Positions 32,268 through 44,077 of a DNA stretch of 64,000 nt are shown here, piece by piece. The stretch is taken from positions 7,254,001 through 7,318,000 of the forward strand of contig CP085827.1 in NCBI GenBank assembly GCA_020809705.1, in the 5' to 3' direction. How positions within the stretch are numbered: position 1 is the stretch's first letter; the number at the start of each line of letters is the position of its first letter. This stretch comes from Calonectria ilicicola (lineage: Eukaryota > Ascomycota > Sordariomycetes > Hypocreales > Nectriaceae). The notes below the pieces were generated by a model. The model saw nothing but the letters and a program-made list of their open reading frames with translations, was not told where the DNA came from and ran no database searches. Position numbers and translations under genes: made by a program.

Positions 32268-32686
32268 GAGCATTGGCTCAAATATGAAAAATGATACGGC
32301 TGATATAGTTTGGCCACCTCCAACTGGAACTGCATGGATGGCGTTGGGTCAGGGGTGACAAGGCGGTTATCAATGGCGCCGGCTTGTGGATTGGTACAGC
32401 TCTATTTAGCAATGAGCTAGGGCGCGTGGATGAACTTTCATGTGACAAAAATTATTCTAACGGTTCCGCGAACCTCGAGGCTAGGGATAGAATGCTATGA
32501 AAATTTTAATAGATGCAATTTGATTTGATAACATTTAATCTTTTTTTTACACCTTCTTGAGCAGCCTAGATCGGCTTTCAACGTTTAGGGACCAAGTGCA
32601 TACTTTAGTGTGGTCACGTGACTCTGGAGCGCGTCATCCCAGCGCTTCAACTTGATCAATCCATCATCCATCCATCAACCATCAAG
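32268..32686. other. Intergenic, 0.4 kb, with TAF10 promoter
   Basis: The KDEL-receptor 3' region followed by the TAF10 promoter, which carries a GTCACGTGAC palindrome. Confidence 0.5.
32613..32622. promoter_or_regulatory. GTCACGTGAC palindrome upstream of TAF10
   Basis: Identical to the 10-nt palindrome before MRE11. It ends 64 nt before the TAF10 ATG. Confidence 0.55.
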
Positions 32687-33309
<623 letters not shown>

Positions 33310-33506
33310 ATGGGTGAGAGTGGGTATGGCGTTCAGGTTAGGCGTTGGGAATGTCACGTCGGTCATGGTCTCGTCAATCACAGTGAATAGATGGACTTAT
33401 TATCCCATTAGTGGCATGCAGTTGCTTCGATTGCCATTCATATGAATTGAGTGCACTTGCTAGTGAAACCAATATAATACAGTATTTTGTACATTATATT
33501 CCGATT

Positions 33507-33958
33507 CTACCTCTTATCCCAAATGTTTGGCTTTCGAGTTCTACAATCCGTTAGCAATTGCAATAGCGCACAAGCTATCCGTTCCGGACTCCCTTACGGT
33601 GAAAACTCTCCAAGTTTGTGTCCAACCATGTCTTCGGTAATGATCACCTCATGGTAGTCCTTTCCATTGTGCACCTCAAACTTGAGTCCCACAAAGTTGG
33701 GGAGAATCGTCGCAGATCGGGCTTGGGTTCTAACGGGAGGGACCTTGTCGCCGGGGTTCTTAGGCCAGACAATGGGAAGACTATCGAAAGTTAGACACTC
33801 AGATCTAAACAGGCGCTTTTCAAAGCAGTTGACGCTCACGGCACAAGGTGCGGGCCTAAAGGGGGGAAGAAGTCAGTAGTTTGATCGGCGGTCATGAAAC
33901 AAGCAATTCACTCACCTTTCCACACAGAGCGCTTAAGGAGTAACCGTGTTGGCTGCAT
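33507..33958 (-). CDS. rsm19: Mitochondrial small-subunit ribosomal protein uS19m, with micro-exon
   Basis: 91 aa in four minus-strand exons: 33958-33916, 33855-33840 (16 nt), 33780-33598 and 33540-33507. The introns are 60, 59 and 57 nt (GTGAGT...TAG, GTGAGC...ATAG, GTAAGG...GCTAAC...GTAG). The spliced protein reads [28 protein letters not shown], then [40 protein letters not shown] and [16 protein letters not shown]. Bacterial and mitochondrial S19 share KRSxWKGP, RS(A)TIxPxxVGxxxxVHNGK and GHKLGEFxPTR, all present. S19 sits in the head of the 37S subunit. Without the last intron the frame stops right after EFSP, losing the conserved TRK. The main exon alone could be mistaken for a shorter gene or a pseudogene. 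An ATCACGTGAC site lies about 93 nt upstream. Confidence 0.93.
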
Positions 33959-34619
33959 TATTGCTGGCGCATGTCATGAAATTTCCATGAGCCTGCATGG
34001 CAGCATGACTTGGCGGCGAGAAGCTCGGGGTTGCGTGCCGGTTTTTTCGAATCACGTGACTATACAGTGGAGGAAGTGACATGTAAAACCGATCGACATG
34101 GGTCAACTTTCATCAATCCGAATCGCAAAATGGTGCCCCGGAAAAACTGGTCCACCAACAACCTGGGATGAATGCCTCAAAACACTCTTAAAGTTGAGAC
34201 CACGTCATTTTACCCTGCGGGGCCTTTTACTTGCTAGGTTTACTCTGTCTCCAAACTGTTTTGGCTCGGGAGGATGGTTCCGCTTGCTTCATCTAATCCA
34301 CCAGTCATTTTCCAATGCATCAATTTCGGTTGCAAGTGTTTGTAAAGCGCCTCCGCTTCTTTCCCATGCTAATTACCCAAATGTTTCAAGCAAACTTTCC
34401 TTGCCAAAAATCCCTGAGATGATTGACCCAGTCGAATGTAACAGTGTAAAAGGTCCGGACTGCGGAGGATTCTATATCCTGTTATATCATTAGCAATTTG
34501 TCCGACTCATTTTGCTTTGTAGAAATAGTTTTCATTACTCTTGTCTCAATAACCGAGCCTCTCTTGTTCTTGCAGTGGTTTCGTTCGCCAGTCATTCCTT
34601 ACTGATTACAACAATTGCT
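33959..34619. other. Divergent intergenic region, 0.66 kb
   Basis: Separates S19 (minus) from the GH5 gene (plus). A 131-codon plus-strand ORF at 34098-34493 has no recognisable motif. Apart from the E-box element I see nothing. Confidence 0.5.
34051..34060. promoter_or_regulatory. ATCACGTGAC site upstream of mitochondrial S19
   Basis: A 9-of-10 match to the MRE11 and TAF10 palindromes, with the complete TCACGTGA core. It starts 93 nt before the S19 ATG (33958, minus strand). Confidence 0.5.
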
Positions 34620-35647
34620 ATGAGGTCCAGTTTTCTCTTTGCCGCAGCTGCATCCCTTGCAGGTGCACCTTCTGCTTTAGGGGCATTTTTGTTTACCGGT
34701 TCCAATGAGTCTGGCGCTGAGTTCGGACAGGCCAATCTACCAGGTCAACTAAACAAGGACTATATCTGGCCGGATACGAGTGCCATAGATGTAAGCATAC
34801 GTTGCGGGTTGATTGGTGTCGATAGCTGATCATGTAGACCTTGCTTAACACGGGCATGAATGCTTTCCGTATTCCTTTCTTGATGGAACGTCTTGTTCCA
34901 GACCAATTGACGGGTTCGCTCAATCAAACATATTTCGAAGGCCTCAAGGGAGTTGTCTCTCATATTACGGGCAAGGGCGCCTATGCCGTTCTTAATCCTC
35001 ACAACTTTGGCCGGTACTACGGCAATATCATTACCGACGTAAGCGGCTTTGGCAGCTTCTGGAAGACCGTTGCCACACAGTTTTCCGACAACAAACTGGT
35101 TGTTTTCGACACCAACAATGAGTATCACGACATGGAGAACTCCCTGGTGGCACAATTAAACCAGGCCGCCATCGATGCGATCCGTGCTGCTGGTGCAACA
35201 TCGCAGTATATTTTTGTTGAGGGTAACTCTTATTCTGGGGCATGGACGTGGGTATCTAGCGGTAACGGCGAGTCTCTTAAGAACCTGTCGGATCCCCAAA
35301 ACAAGATCATTTATGAGATGCATCAGTACCTTGACTCGGATGGATCAGGCACATCTGAGACTTGTGTAAACACAACCATTGGTGCCGAACGGCTCAAGGC
35401 AGCTACGGCCTGGTTGAAAGCCAATAACAAGCTCGGAATACTGGGTGAGACTGCAGGTGCCGCAAATGATATTTGCGTCAAGGCTATTAAGGGTGAATTG
35501 CAGTATCTCCAAGATAATTCTGATGTATGGACTGGTTGGATGTGGTGGTCAGCCGGACCTTGGTGGGCCGACTACATGTTTAGCATGGAGCCACCAAGTG
35601 GCACTGCATATGTTAATTACTTGTCCGTGATCAAAGGATTCATCTGA
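34620..35647 (+). CDS. Secreted GH5 endo-beta-1,4-glucanase (cellulase), without CBM
   Basis: 326 aa in exons 34620-34790 and 34838-35647, with a 47-nt intron (GTAAGC...GTAG). The start MRSSFLFAAAASLAGAPSALG is a signal peptide; an upstream non-ATG frame is ignored. The mature protein begins AFLFTGSNESGAEFG, the typical start of the fungal GH5_5 catalytic domain. Motifs: NAFRIPFLMERL, VLNPHNFGRYYG, acid/base Glu in FDTNNEYHDM, HQYLDSDGSGTSETCV, and nucleophile Glu in LGILGETAGAAND. The last is usually LGEFAGG, so this copy is diverged just after the nucleophile. There is no cellulose-binding module. It cleaves internal beta-1,4-glucan bonds outside the cell. No CreA/Xyr1-type element was confidently identified upstream. 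Confidence 0.95.
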
Positions 35648-36333
35648 TAGTGTGTGGATTTGAAATTCCGGGATATCTGTGTGATCGGCGGCGGTAAGTG
35701 GTTCAACAATATGTGTACAATTTAGACTCCGAATCAAGGGGGGGAATGGAAACCGTTATCATAACTATACTAAAAAAAATCCATATAATGTTCCCTCAAA
35801 TTAAATACACCCTTTGTGTTATTTGGACAAGCTTATTTCTGAAATAGATCTATATTAGCCTTGCCCCAGACACCGCGCTTAGCATCGTGGCCTCAATAGC
35901 TTAGGGGTCAGCAATATTAATACAAGTAGTCAAATGATGACTGAAACTTTAGCTATTTGACTGCCTGCAGTTAAACGTACATATCCTGTGTAGGATCGGA
36001 TGAGTTCTCATAGCGTTTAATCAAACATCACTTAGACCATGGATAGCGGGTCTAGGGTAGACGGTGGGGTATCACGTGGGCTTAGACTCGCTCGCGATGG
36101 TAACGTACACCATCAGGGATTGTCCGACCAGGCTACTTTTCATCTCATCATTGTCGACCGACCAGGTGTTGTTGTAATTTTGTGGTCGCGCATATTTGGC
36201 TGCATATCACGGTCTCATTTAATATCCGCTATCTTCGACATACCCGCAGAGCGTCGACCCGAAGCAACTGGGCTTGAAGCCACCTTGCAAATCCAGCGGC
36301 GAGCCTCCTCCACACACCACAATAACTCCTTCG
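35648..36333. other. Intergenic, 0.7 kb
   Basis: The GH5 3' region and the J-protein promoter. An E-box variant TCACGTGG occurs near 36070. Nothing else noted. Confidence 0.5.
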
Positions 36334-37451
36334 ATGCCGAGCGCAACGGCCTCCGGAGCCGACACCGGCTCAGCCCGGTCTCGCGAGCACAATCAGGGCA
36401 ACCAAGGTCGAGGATTCACCCCTGAACAGGAGGCTGCTGTTATCCGAATTCGAAAGTGCAAGGCCACTGCGTTTTATGATATTTTGGGCCTTGAGGCAGT
36501 AAAAACATCATGTACGGATAGCGAAATTAAGAAAGCATATCGAAAACAGTCTCTCCTGACCCACCCGGATAAGAATGGACACCAGCACGCAGACGAGGCC
36601 TTCAAAATGGTCAGTCGCGCATTCGGAATCCTGGGTGATAAGGAGAAGCGCGACAAGTTTGATCGACTTGGAACAGACCCCGACAGCCGATTCGAGTCTG
36701 CTCGCGCCCAATACCCTTTTAACAATAATGGATTCGGACAGCGGGCAGGAGGGGGCATGCCCCGCGGTGGCATGTGGGAGGAGGAATTGACCCCAGAAGA
36801 AATGTTTGCGCGTTTCTTTGGAGGACAAGGGTTCGGGGGAGGGCCATTCGGCGGTAAGATTCGGCGTAATAATCCTGCAAACTGGTCACTGACAAAGTAG
36901 CTTTTGATACAGGCCCTCAGTTTGTCTTCAATTTGGGCGGAGGTCCCGGCATCCGAGTACATCAGTTCGGTGGCGCCAGACCACGGACTCGACCACGGGA
37001 TACACATGAAGGCGGTCGGCAACAAGAAGGCAGTACCTTACAAACCCTCCTCGGACTATTGCCTATCATTCTCTTCTTCTTCCTGCCGATTGTTACCTCG
37101 ATTTTCTCTGGCGAAACCTCGACCTCTTCTGCCCCTCGGATGGTTTACGATAACCCTCTACATCCCTACACGGAAGGCCGGACAACACCAAATCTAGGTG
37201 TCGAGTATTTTGTCAACCCCAATGACATTTCCCAATTTACCGACGGCAAGCTGAACAAGTTGGACCGAACGGCCGAAGTCAACTTGGTACGACATCTGAA
37301 GAGTGAATGCGAAAATGAGGTCATGTATCGGCAGAGGCTCCGAGATGCCGCTCAAGGGTGGTTCTATCAGGACGAGGAAAAGATGGCTTTGGCAGAGACA
37401 TACACCATGCCATCATGTGACAGACTTCAGAATTTGGGAATTGGCCGATGA
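36334..37451 (+). CDS. ER-membrane J-domain protein (DNAJB12/14-like, DUF1977)
   Basis: 352 aa in exons 36334-36853 and 36913-37451, with a 59-nt intron (GTAAGA...ACAG). The start is MPSATASGAD; the frame extends upstream only from a TTG. The J domain spans residues about 45-113, beginning TAFYDILGLE, with the HPD motif at 77-79 (LLTHPDKNG) and SRAFGILGDKEKRDKFDRLG. A Gly/Phe-rich linker (GGQGFGGGPFGGPQFVFNLGGG) follows, then a single membrane helix (LLGLLPIILFFFLPIVTSIF) and a C-terminal DUF1977-type domain. This is the layout of ER tail-anchored Hsp40s that recruit cytosolic Hsp70 for membrane-protein quality control and ERAD. It has no N-terminal signal peptide, so the J domain should face the cytosol. 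Confidence 0.93.
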
Positions 37452-38113
37452 GGCTGGCGCGGATAGTATCTTGTATGGATGACGGACGATCTGGAGTTGG
37501 CGTTGTGGCATTTTGAGGGAAGCGAGCTGGACAGCATACTTACTTCTATCAACTCCAGCTGTAATATGAATGTTTGTGTATCATATTGGGCCTTGAAGAA
37601 GCCTCTACATTAGTCTGCCCTTTGTGACCCCGTTAGGGGATCGGCCCACGTCATCTGTGGCGGTGCGTGGCCCCAGATCAGGTGGCGGGGATCTTCCAGC
37701 GTGCCGACGACGCAAGCTTGGTCTTTCACCTTCCGAACATCATTCGGGTGCCTAGAACCATTTACGCAGTCAATCTGACATTGGGTTGCATTTTATTTCC
37801 GATTTCTTCTTAAGCGTTGTCATTGCGACTCATGTCGCACAGCCACATGGATCCGCAGTGACGACACTGATACGAACGGTACGAATGGGTGGACTTGCCC
37901 CTAAGCTTTGCAACCTGCTCACTTGCCTGACAGAACGCCGAGTTGGATGCCTGCCACCTTTCCAGATCATAAAACGACGCAGCGTTAGAACTGCGACAAA
38001 TTGCGACCGCAATCACCGCGACAGGAGCGAATTCATGTTACCATTGCCGACGTTTCCACTCTCACCAACCCCGCTTACGACGATCGTAGCACGGCGCTAC
38101 CTTGGAGGCCGTC
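37452..38113. other. Intergenic, 0.66 kb
   Basis: The J-protein 3' region and the promoter of the MINDY deubiquitinase gene. No additional feature seen. Confidence 0.5.
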
Positions 38114-40444
38114 ATGACTAGTCCAAAGCCCCTCCCCAATGCCAATCCGAGCGAAGCACCGGAACAGAAAGCTATGGCGAACAACCCATGGGCCGATGGA
38201 AGAGAAGGCTGGGATGACGCTGCGCGCCAGGGCGGCTCTTTTGCAGCGCCTGTTGCACTGCGACCGGGTGGGGCCTTTGACACCCTCGAGAAAGAAGAAG
38301 AGCTCATCTGGCATGAAAATGAGGGGTCTAAACCTGCAGACAAGCCTGAGACAAACCCATTTCTGCGGAAAAAGAATCAAGAGGCCACTGAATCTCTATC
38401 TAAATTGAGTCTGGAGCCGACCAATCCGTGGTCCGGAAACGGGTCGCAATCGAGCGCACCCCCCTCAGACTGGGACAACAAGCCCACGACGTCTCCGGAC
38501 GCAATCGGTCCCTCAGCAGCCAAAGATTCATGGGAGAAGCCACTTACGCCCCAAATGGCACCATCTCCTGCATTGATATCTCTCCCTTCGCGAAGCGACT
38601 CTCCAGGTTGGGACGAGGACCCGCTCGAGAGAAGCAACGCGCCAGCACTGGCGACCTCGATGCCGAATGAGCTTGCAGAGGAATCCCATGTATGGGATGA
38701 CTTGGGGTCACCAGAAAAAGGCAAGGCTAAAGCAGACGATTGGAATTTGATTGATGCAGACCCTGAACATGGTCTACAGCTGAAGCCGGCACTGCCACCT
38801 AGACAGGATACTGATGCACCAGCTTGGAAACCTTCATCCTCGCGGCAACCGGTTGATGGAGCGGAAACATATCAAGTCAAGAACGTGCAATGGCTCGATA
38901 TAAGCTCTTCCGAGAGTCTTCGCATATCGCCTATTCTTATTCAAAATGCGAATGGGCCGTGCCCATTGGTAGCACTGGTAAATGCCTTGACTTTGACAAC
39001 ACCTGCCAGCACGCCCGACACAGCGCTTGTGCAGATTTTAAGATCCAGAGAGCAGGTCAGCTTGAACTTGTTGCTAGATGCTGTGCTTGATGAACTCATG
39101 TCTCCGAGACGAACGACTTCTGAAGATGCTCTGCCAGACGTTTCAGACCTGTACGCATTCCTCCAGAGTTTACACACAGGGATGAATGTCAACCCACGAT
39201 TTATTCCAACGGACAAGATGATAAATGCTTACAAACGTACTTCGCTGACACACCTTCACCCAACTGAACGAGGAGACCTCATCCCTGGTACGTTTGAGAA
39301 CACTGCTGAGATGAGTTTATATGCTACGTTTTCAATTCCATTGATTCACGGTTGGTTGCCTCCCAAGATGGAGCCCGCGTATGGAGCCTTGGAAAGACAA
39401 GCGGCCTCCTATGAAGATGCTCAGAACTTATTGTTCAGAGAGGAAGAGCTTGAAGAGAAGCTGTCAAATCCAGGAGAAGGACTGAGCGAGCCAGAGCAAC
39501 AGCTTTATCAGGACATCCTGATAATCAAAGACTTTTTAAACACCTCCGCCACACAAATTACGCATTGGGGAATTGAAGTCATCGGAAAAGCGATTCGACC
39601 TGGCACATTTGCCATTCTGTTTCGAAACGATCACTTCAGTACCCTGTACTGTCATCCTCAGACAATGCAGCTATTAACGTTGGTGACGGATGCCGGGTTT
39701 AAGAGCCATAAAGAAATCGTGTGGGAAACACTATCCGATATCAATGGAGGGAGCACGGAGTATCTATCTGGAGATTTCCGAATGGTCGGAAACGGCGCCT
39801 TGCCAAACGAGGACAGAGATGAGTGGACAACTGTACAAAAAGGAGGCAAGGAGCATAAAGAAGAAGATCCCATGAGCTCAAGTACTGAGCAAGAGGATCG
39901 TGATCTGGCACTTGCCCTGCAGCTCCAGGAAGAGGAAGATGAAAGGCATAGAGCTGCCGAGGCTCGACGCCGCAGAGAGAGCATCCTATCAGAGCAATAC
40001 ATCGAGCAACAAGGCAGGCAGCCTGGGAGGGGTCAGGCTGGACGAGGCCCGCCTGTCCCAGCACGTGCAGGCCAAGAAGGACGAGGTGGCCCTGAACTTG
40101 TTCCGGCCCGGACTAGTTCGGTGGCTACGCCACCTCGACCTGTCCAACAAGTGAGGTCACTAATCCCACCTCAAATACAGGGAGTTACAAGAGCGGCTGA
40201 GGAAGGTGAAGATGCTCCACCTTCATACGAACAAGCAGCACAAGACAGGGCATACCAGCCCCCGGTTGGCCACCCAAGCCATGCGAATAGCCCAACTGTG
40301 TCAAGACAATCAACAGCGCAGAGCATAAATGCATCTATAAGGCAACGGCCAATGGGACGAGCAGGAGCCCGGCCACCGGTAAGTCCTGGAGCAGTACTAG
40401 GGAATGGAGGGTCGTCCAAGGATCGGGATTGTGTCGTCATGTAA
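38114..40444 (+). CDS. miy1: MINDY-family deubiquitinase with C-terminal CaaX box
   Basis: Intronless, 776 aa from MTSPKPLPNA. Residues 1-250 are disordered with repeated NPW/NPF-like and WD motifs (NNPWADG, NPFLRKK, NPWSGNG, SHVWDDLG). The MINDY (former DUF544) catalytic domain runs from about 253 to 545. Catalytic Cys283 lies in QNANGPCPLVALVNAL, an upstream Gln277 can form the oxyanion hole, and catalytic His507 lies in FRNDHFSTLY. A MIU/UIM-like helix (EQEDRDLALALQLQEEEDE) spans about 592-610. A proline/glycine-rich tail ends in CVVM, a CaaX prenylation motif, as in animal MINDY-1/2. The family trims K48-linked ubiquitin chains. The motif suggests membrane anchoring of this enzyme. Met at the last position favours farnesylation. 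Confidence 0.94.
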   Translation: MTSPKPLPNANPSEAPEQKAMANNPWADGREGWDDAARQGGSFAAPVALRPGGAFDTLEKEEELIWHENEGSKPADKPETNPFLRKKNQEATESLSKLSLEPTNPWSGNGSQSSAPPSDWDNKPTTSPDAIGPSAAKDSWEKPLTPQMAPSPALISLPSRSDSPGWDEDPLERSNAPALATSMPNELAEESHVWDDLGSPEKGKAKADDWNLIDADPEHGLQLKPALPPRQDTDAPAWKPSSSRQPVDGAETYQVKNVQWLDISSSESLRISPILIQNANGPCPLVALVNALTLTTPASTPDTALVQILRSREQVSLNLLLDAVLDELMSPRRTTSEDALPDVSDLYAFLQSLHTGMNVNPRFIPTDKMINAYKRTSLTHLHPTERGDLIPGTFENTAEMSLYATFSIPLIHGWLPPKMEPAYGALERQAASYEDAQNLLFREEELEEKLSNPGEGLSEPEQQLYQDILIIKDFLNTSATQITHWGIEVIGKAIRPGTFAILFRNDHFSTLYCHPQTMQLLTLVTDAGFKSHKEIVWETLSDINGGSTEYLSGDFRMVGNGALPNEDRDEWTTVQKGGKEHKEEDPMSSSTEQEDRDLALALQLQEEEDERHRAAEARRRRESILSEQYIEQQGRQPGRGQAGRGPPVPARAGQEGRGGPELVPARTSSVATPPRPVQQVRSLIPPQIQGVTRAAEEGEDAPPSYEQAAQDRAYQPPVGHPSHANSPTVSRQSTAQSINASIRQRPMGRAGARPPVSPGAVLGNGGSSKDRDCVVM

Positions 40445-41764
40445 TGATGAGGAAAGGAAGAGTTTTTGCCATTTGTTTACTTTAGCCGGCGCAGTGTAGG
40501 ATAGGTAGAGTTTAATACTTCAATATATGGTGTGACTGATGCCTAAAATCGTGCGTGGGTGAAATTTGTGGTGATATATTTGCAAAGTCCTGTAGAGTAC
40601 ACCCCCTGAGAGATTGACCTTGACATCCACCCTGGGCACTACAACTCAATTACTCTAAATACTGGTTTGATGGCTAAAATAAATAAATAAATAAATAATA
40701 AAATGGTGTGCCCGAATCATTTATTTATTATTTATTTCTTCCTGTATTATTAAACGACGTGGAAAAGTAGAGGGGGTACAATCTTTCAAAGATTGTATTG
40801 TACTTAGGTCGAAATTAGCTGGAGACTACTAAGATTTATGCCAACTCCGCTTCTCCATCTCTTCAGCGGGAAGTAAGTTGTGGGGTTATGTCCACTAATG
40901 CAGGCCAGAAGCCAAAAATCTGCCCAGAGATGTGGTTGACTCCATATGCAAACTTTCTATCACTAGTGACAAAGAGATCGCATGGGCCGACTCGCAAAGA
41001 ATTAGGTAAACTTATGAATTAATCGCTGTATCGTTTTTTGGATTGCGCACCTAGAATTAATCCGGAACGTGGCTAATAGTAATAACGTGAGAGCAACATG
41101 AGGACTTCTCCTGACACGGTAACTGGTCAGGTCATGCGAGGAGTGAAGAATCTGTCATTGCTTGGCCTGGATCAATTAAAAAAAAAAAAAAAAGTATCCA
41201 CTTCACATCGACAATGAATATGTCTGTATAAGCAGAGCAGCTGTACGAATCATTAGTGATATTTGCATGAGTCTATTTGGGAGAAACTTTGAGATGAGAA
41301 AAAAATATATATATATTCTAAAGACATATTGTTTTCTGAAACTATCGACTATATGGCATAATCCAAATATCCTCACAGACTCTTTATTTTTGGAGAATCG
41401 ACTGCAAAATACTCGAACTAAAGAGTACGCCTTCGAGGCACTCATGACTTCTGGTACTTATGACGCAGATCATGTTGGCTAATCAAGGTTCGGATCTGCA
41501 TGTCAGCATGTGGTGATTTGCTGCGAGGGAAAAAAAAACGCCCAACGTGTCATGACAATGTGCACACTACGATGCAAATATGTATCTTCATGACAGTTAT
41601 TGCTCATCATGTAAATTTGACCTTGTTGACGCTTCATGACTCCCGGGTGGCTAAAGTGGAGTTGAACAATTGGGCGGTGTAGGGCGTCAAAAGTGGGCGC
41701 CCCCTAAACGTTGACATCATGGGTGAAGTCAATCACAGTTGTGGACACAACAACAGCAGCAATC
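40445..41764. other. Intergenic, 1.3 kb
   Basis: Contains inverted repeat B and an A16 run at 41178-41193. Otherwise AT-rich with no credible gene. Confidence 0.5.
40677..40738. repeat. AT-rich inverted repeat B (TAAA/TTTA)
   Basis: A left arm of AAATAAATAATAAAATG type and a right arm CATTTATTTATTATTTATTT are near-perfect reverse complements separated by about 13 nt. It lies 230 nt past the MINDY stop. Confidence 0.7.
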
Positions 41765-42726
41765 ATGGCTATAATCGAGGGTTGGATGCCCCCTACGCGG
41801 GAAAACTATGAGCTGGTCCTCACGGTGTTCAAATTCGGGTTCCCGATTGTAGGAATACACAGATTTGGGGTTTAATTGACAACGCTAAGATTTGACAGAT
41901 TGGGTCGGCCCAGTGGATCATAGGGTGGTATGGCATGGGGAAAACCTCAGTCAACAGCCGGCTCAACCTGCCTGGCCGCATCGGCTGGCTAACCATGGAA
42001 TGCCCTGGGTTCATGACGCTGCTATACCTCATGAAGACGCTACCTACTCAACACGGCATCGATGACCTCCCGTGGCAGAACAAGGTGCTGGCTGGGCTGT
42101 TTGTGAGTCGACATCGAACGAGAGGCGTGCCGAGCTGACCAAAGCAGGTGATACATTACTCGTATCGGGCAGTCTTGTTCCCCTTTCTGCAGCCCTCCAT
42201 GTCTCCGCTGCATGTACTTGTGTGGGCAATGGCGGTTGTGTTCCAACTCTGCAATGCCACATGCATCGGGTCGTGGCTGGCAGCTTACGGGCCCGTTACT
42301 GAGGAGGCGTGGGCTTCGCAGGCATCACTTCTGCAGTTTAGTGCTGGAATCCTCGTCTTCTACCTTGGGCTCTCGTCAAATTTCTTCCACGACGAGGAAC
42401 TCCGGGAAATCCGGCGACGGGAACAAATACGTCAGGATCGGATTCGACGAGAGACGGGGACTTCCAACAGCGTGGATAAGCACTATCAGATCCCACAGGC
42501 GGGCCTTTTCCGCTACATGCTATTTCCGCACTACCTGTGCGAGTGGGTGGAGTGGGCAGGATTCTGGATGGCGGCAGGCTGGGGATGCGTGCCCGCGCGC
42601 ACCTTTTTAATCAACGAAATGTTCAGCATGTTCCCGCGGGCTGTGAGGGGGAAGCGGTGGTATGTGGAGCGATTTGGAGAGGACAAGGTGGGCAAGAAGT
42701 GGGCGGTGATTCCTGGGGTTTGGTAA
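41765..42726 (+). CDS. 3-oxo-5-alpha-steroid 4-dehydrogenase-like (steroid 5-alpha-reductase family)
   Basis: 288 aa in exons 41765-41848, 41899-42102 and 42148-42726. The introns are 50 nt (GTAGGA...ACAG) and 45 nt (GTGAGT...GCAG). The first exon encodes MAIIEGWMPPTRENYELVLT. Membrane-embedded hydrophobic segments alternate with the family motifs: HYSYRAVLFPF, a mid-region loop, then LFRYMLFPHYLCEWVEWAGF close to the FxxVxxPNYxxEixEW signature, and the C-terminal VRGKRWYVERFGE, the usual (H)xWYxxxFxxYP end. It is an integral ER-membrane NADPH-dependent reductase by family. Fungal members reduce enone or polyprenol-type substrates; the actual substrate is unknown. The N-terminal donor is non-consensus, so exon 1 is slightly less certain. 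Confidence 0.88.
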
Positions 42727-44077
42727 GCCGATGTTGGCATCCGAAAAGTTGGAGTCGAGTTTGCCTCGGGTTTTGGGTTTTGGAGAGGACGACATGCCCC
42801 AAGTCTAGTGTGTATCCGTAATTAGTCAGGTTTTGGAGAAGTGTGTGGCTTCGAAGCCAAATCTTGACTCGGCCATGTGGCGACCCGCGCGTTAGGAAGT
42901 CATGGTTCTTGGTGTTTGTGGTTTGCAAAGTTGCCGACTCCAATTGCCGATGGGGCTTGGCACAGACCACGGGCGAGCACACCACTAATTGCGGTAGGCG
43001 TGATTGGTCATGGCTCGGGACCAAGGAGAAAAACGACAACAACAGTTGGCTACCCCAGATCCCACAGAATCTGGGGTACAGGGGCTAGTGAGCTGATGAT
43101 TTGAACAGATTCTGGGGAAGCCTTGTCGAGATTTGTAGATTTGATTTTGAGTGAGATCCGGACGTATGGAGACGGCAAGATGCGTGGATATTGCTGTTCG
43201 AGAGCTGTGGCACCGATACCACCCAGCCAAGCCACACTGTGCAGTCGGGTGCGGGTGTGGCTGGCCTCTCCTGCACCCGGAGCTTAATCACACGTGGTGG
43301 GAAGGTGTGTGTGGCTTAACTGCTTTTCCATGTCATAATCAAAATCAAGCTTGGGCAACAGCCTTTTTCGTCTTGTCGCCTAGACTATGACCAGGACCAC
43401 GCCGATTTCGCCACGCAGCCTCTCCCTCTTTTGGTCTATTTGGGCCTAGCTGCATCTTCGGTGCCATCTCGCAGTGGCCCGTCCTATCTCAACGCCTGCA
43501 ACTACTCCGCTCAAACACAACCCTCTCGGCATCCCAACCAGGCCATCGTCTCATCCAAGCCCACCCACGCGTCCCCATGGAGCCCTGTCCCTCCAATAGC
43601 CTCCTCGGTGTGGTGGAGAGCATTTCTGTTATTGGGAGACATCCTGGGCTGACGGCCCGGGGGCTAAGCTCCCGCGTCTAATAGTTAAAGACTAATGCTG
43701 AGTCAAAGGTGTCAACAAGCAAGCATATTCGGACCACATACCGAACCTACCTTGGCCCAGTCTGCGGGGAAAGGGGGACGCATTTGGCCGAGGGAAAATG
43801 GCCCCCCCGTGCAAGCCCTGCAAGCCCCCATCAGGCCCTGACATTTTTGTGTGCTAAGTGCTACTGACTAGTGCAGCGTGAGGGGAATTCAACGGCGTAG
43901 ATCGCAGCCAAGACAACGGGTCAAGACCAGGGACCAGGGTAACGGTCCACGTCCGTGACCGGATTTTATTACTTGAGTATCCCGCGTCCTTATTTGAATC
44001 AAACACACCCCCGGGATGAAAAAAAAAAATATGTTGCTCAATCCAAGCAGCGCATACCTCTTTGCTCACTCGTAACC
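42727..44077. other. Intergenic, 1.35 kb
   Basis: The 3' region of the reductase gene and the promoter of the MFS gene. Many short overlapping ORFs on both strands without protein character. No repeat or RNA gene seen. Confidence 0.5.

Noticed and set aside
33594..33839. S19 as a truncated pseudogene starting at [10 protein letters not shown]
   Set aside because: Those residues are intron sequence. Three introns rebuild a full S19 with conserved N- and C-terminal motifs.
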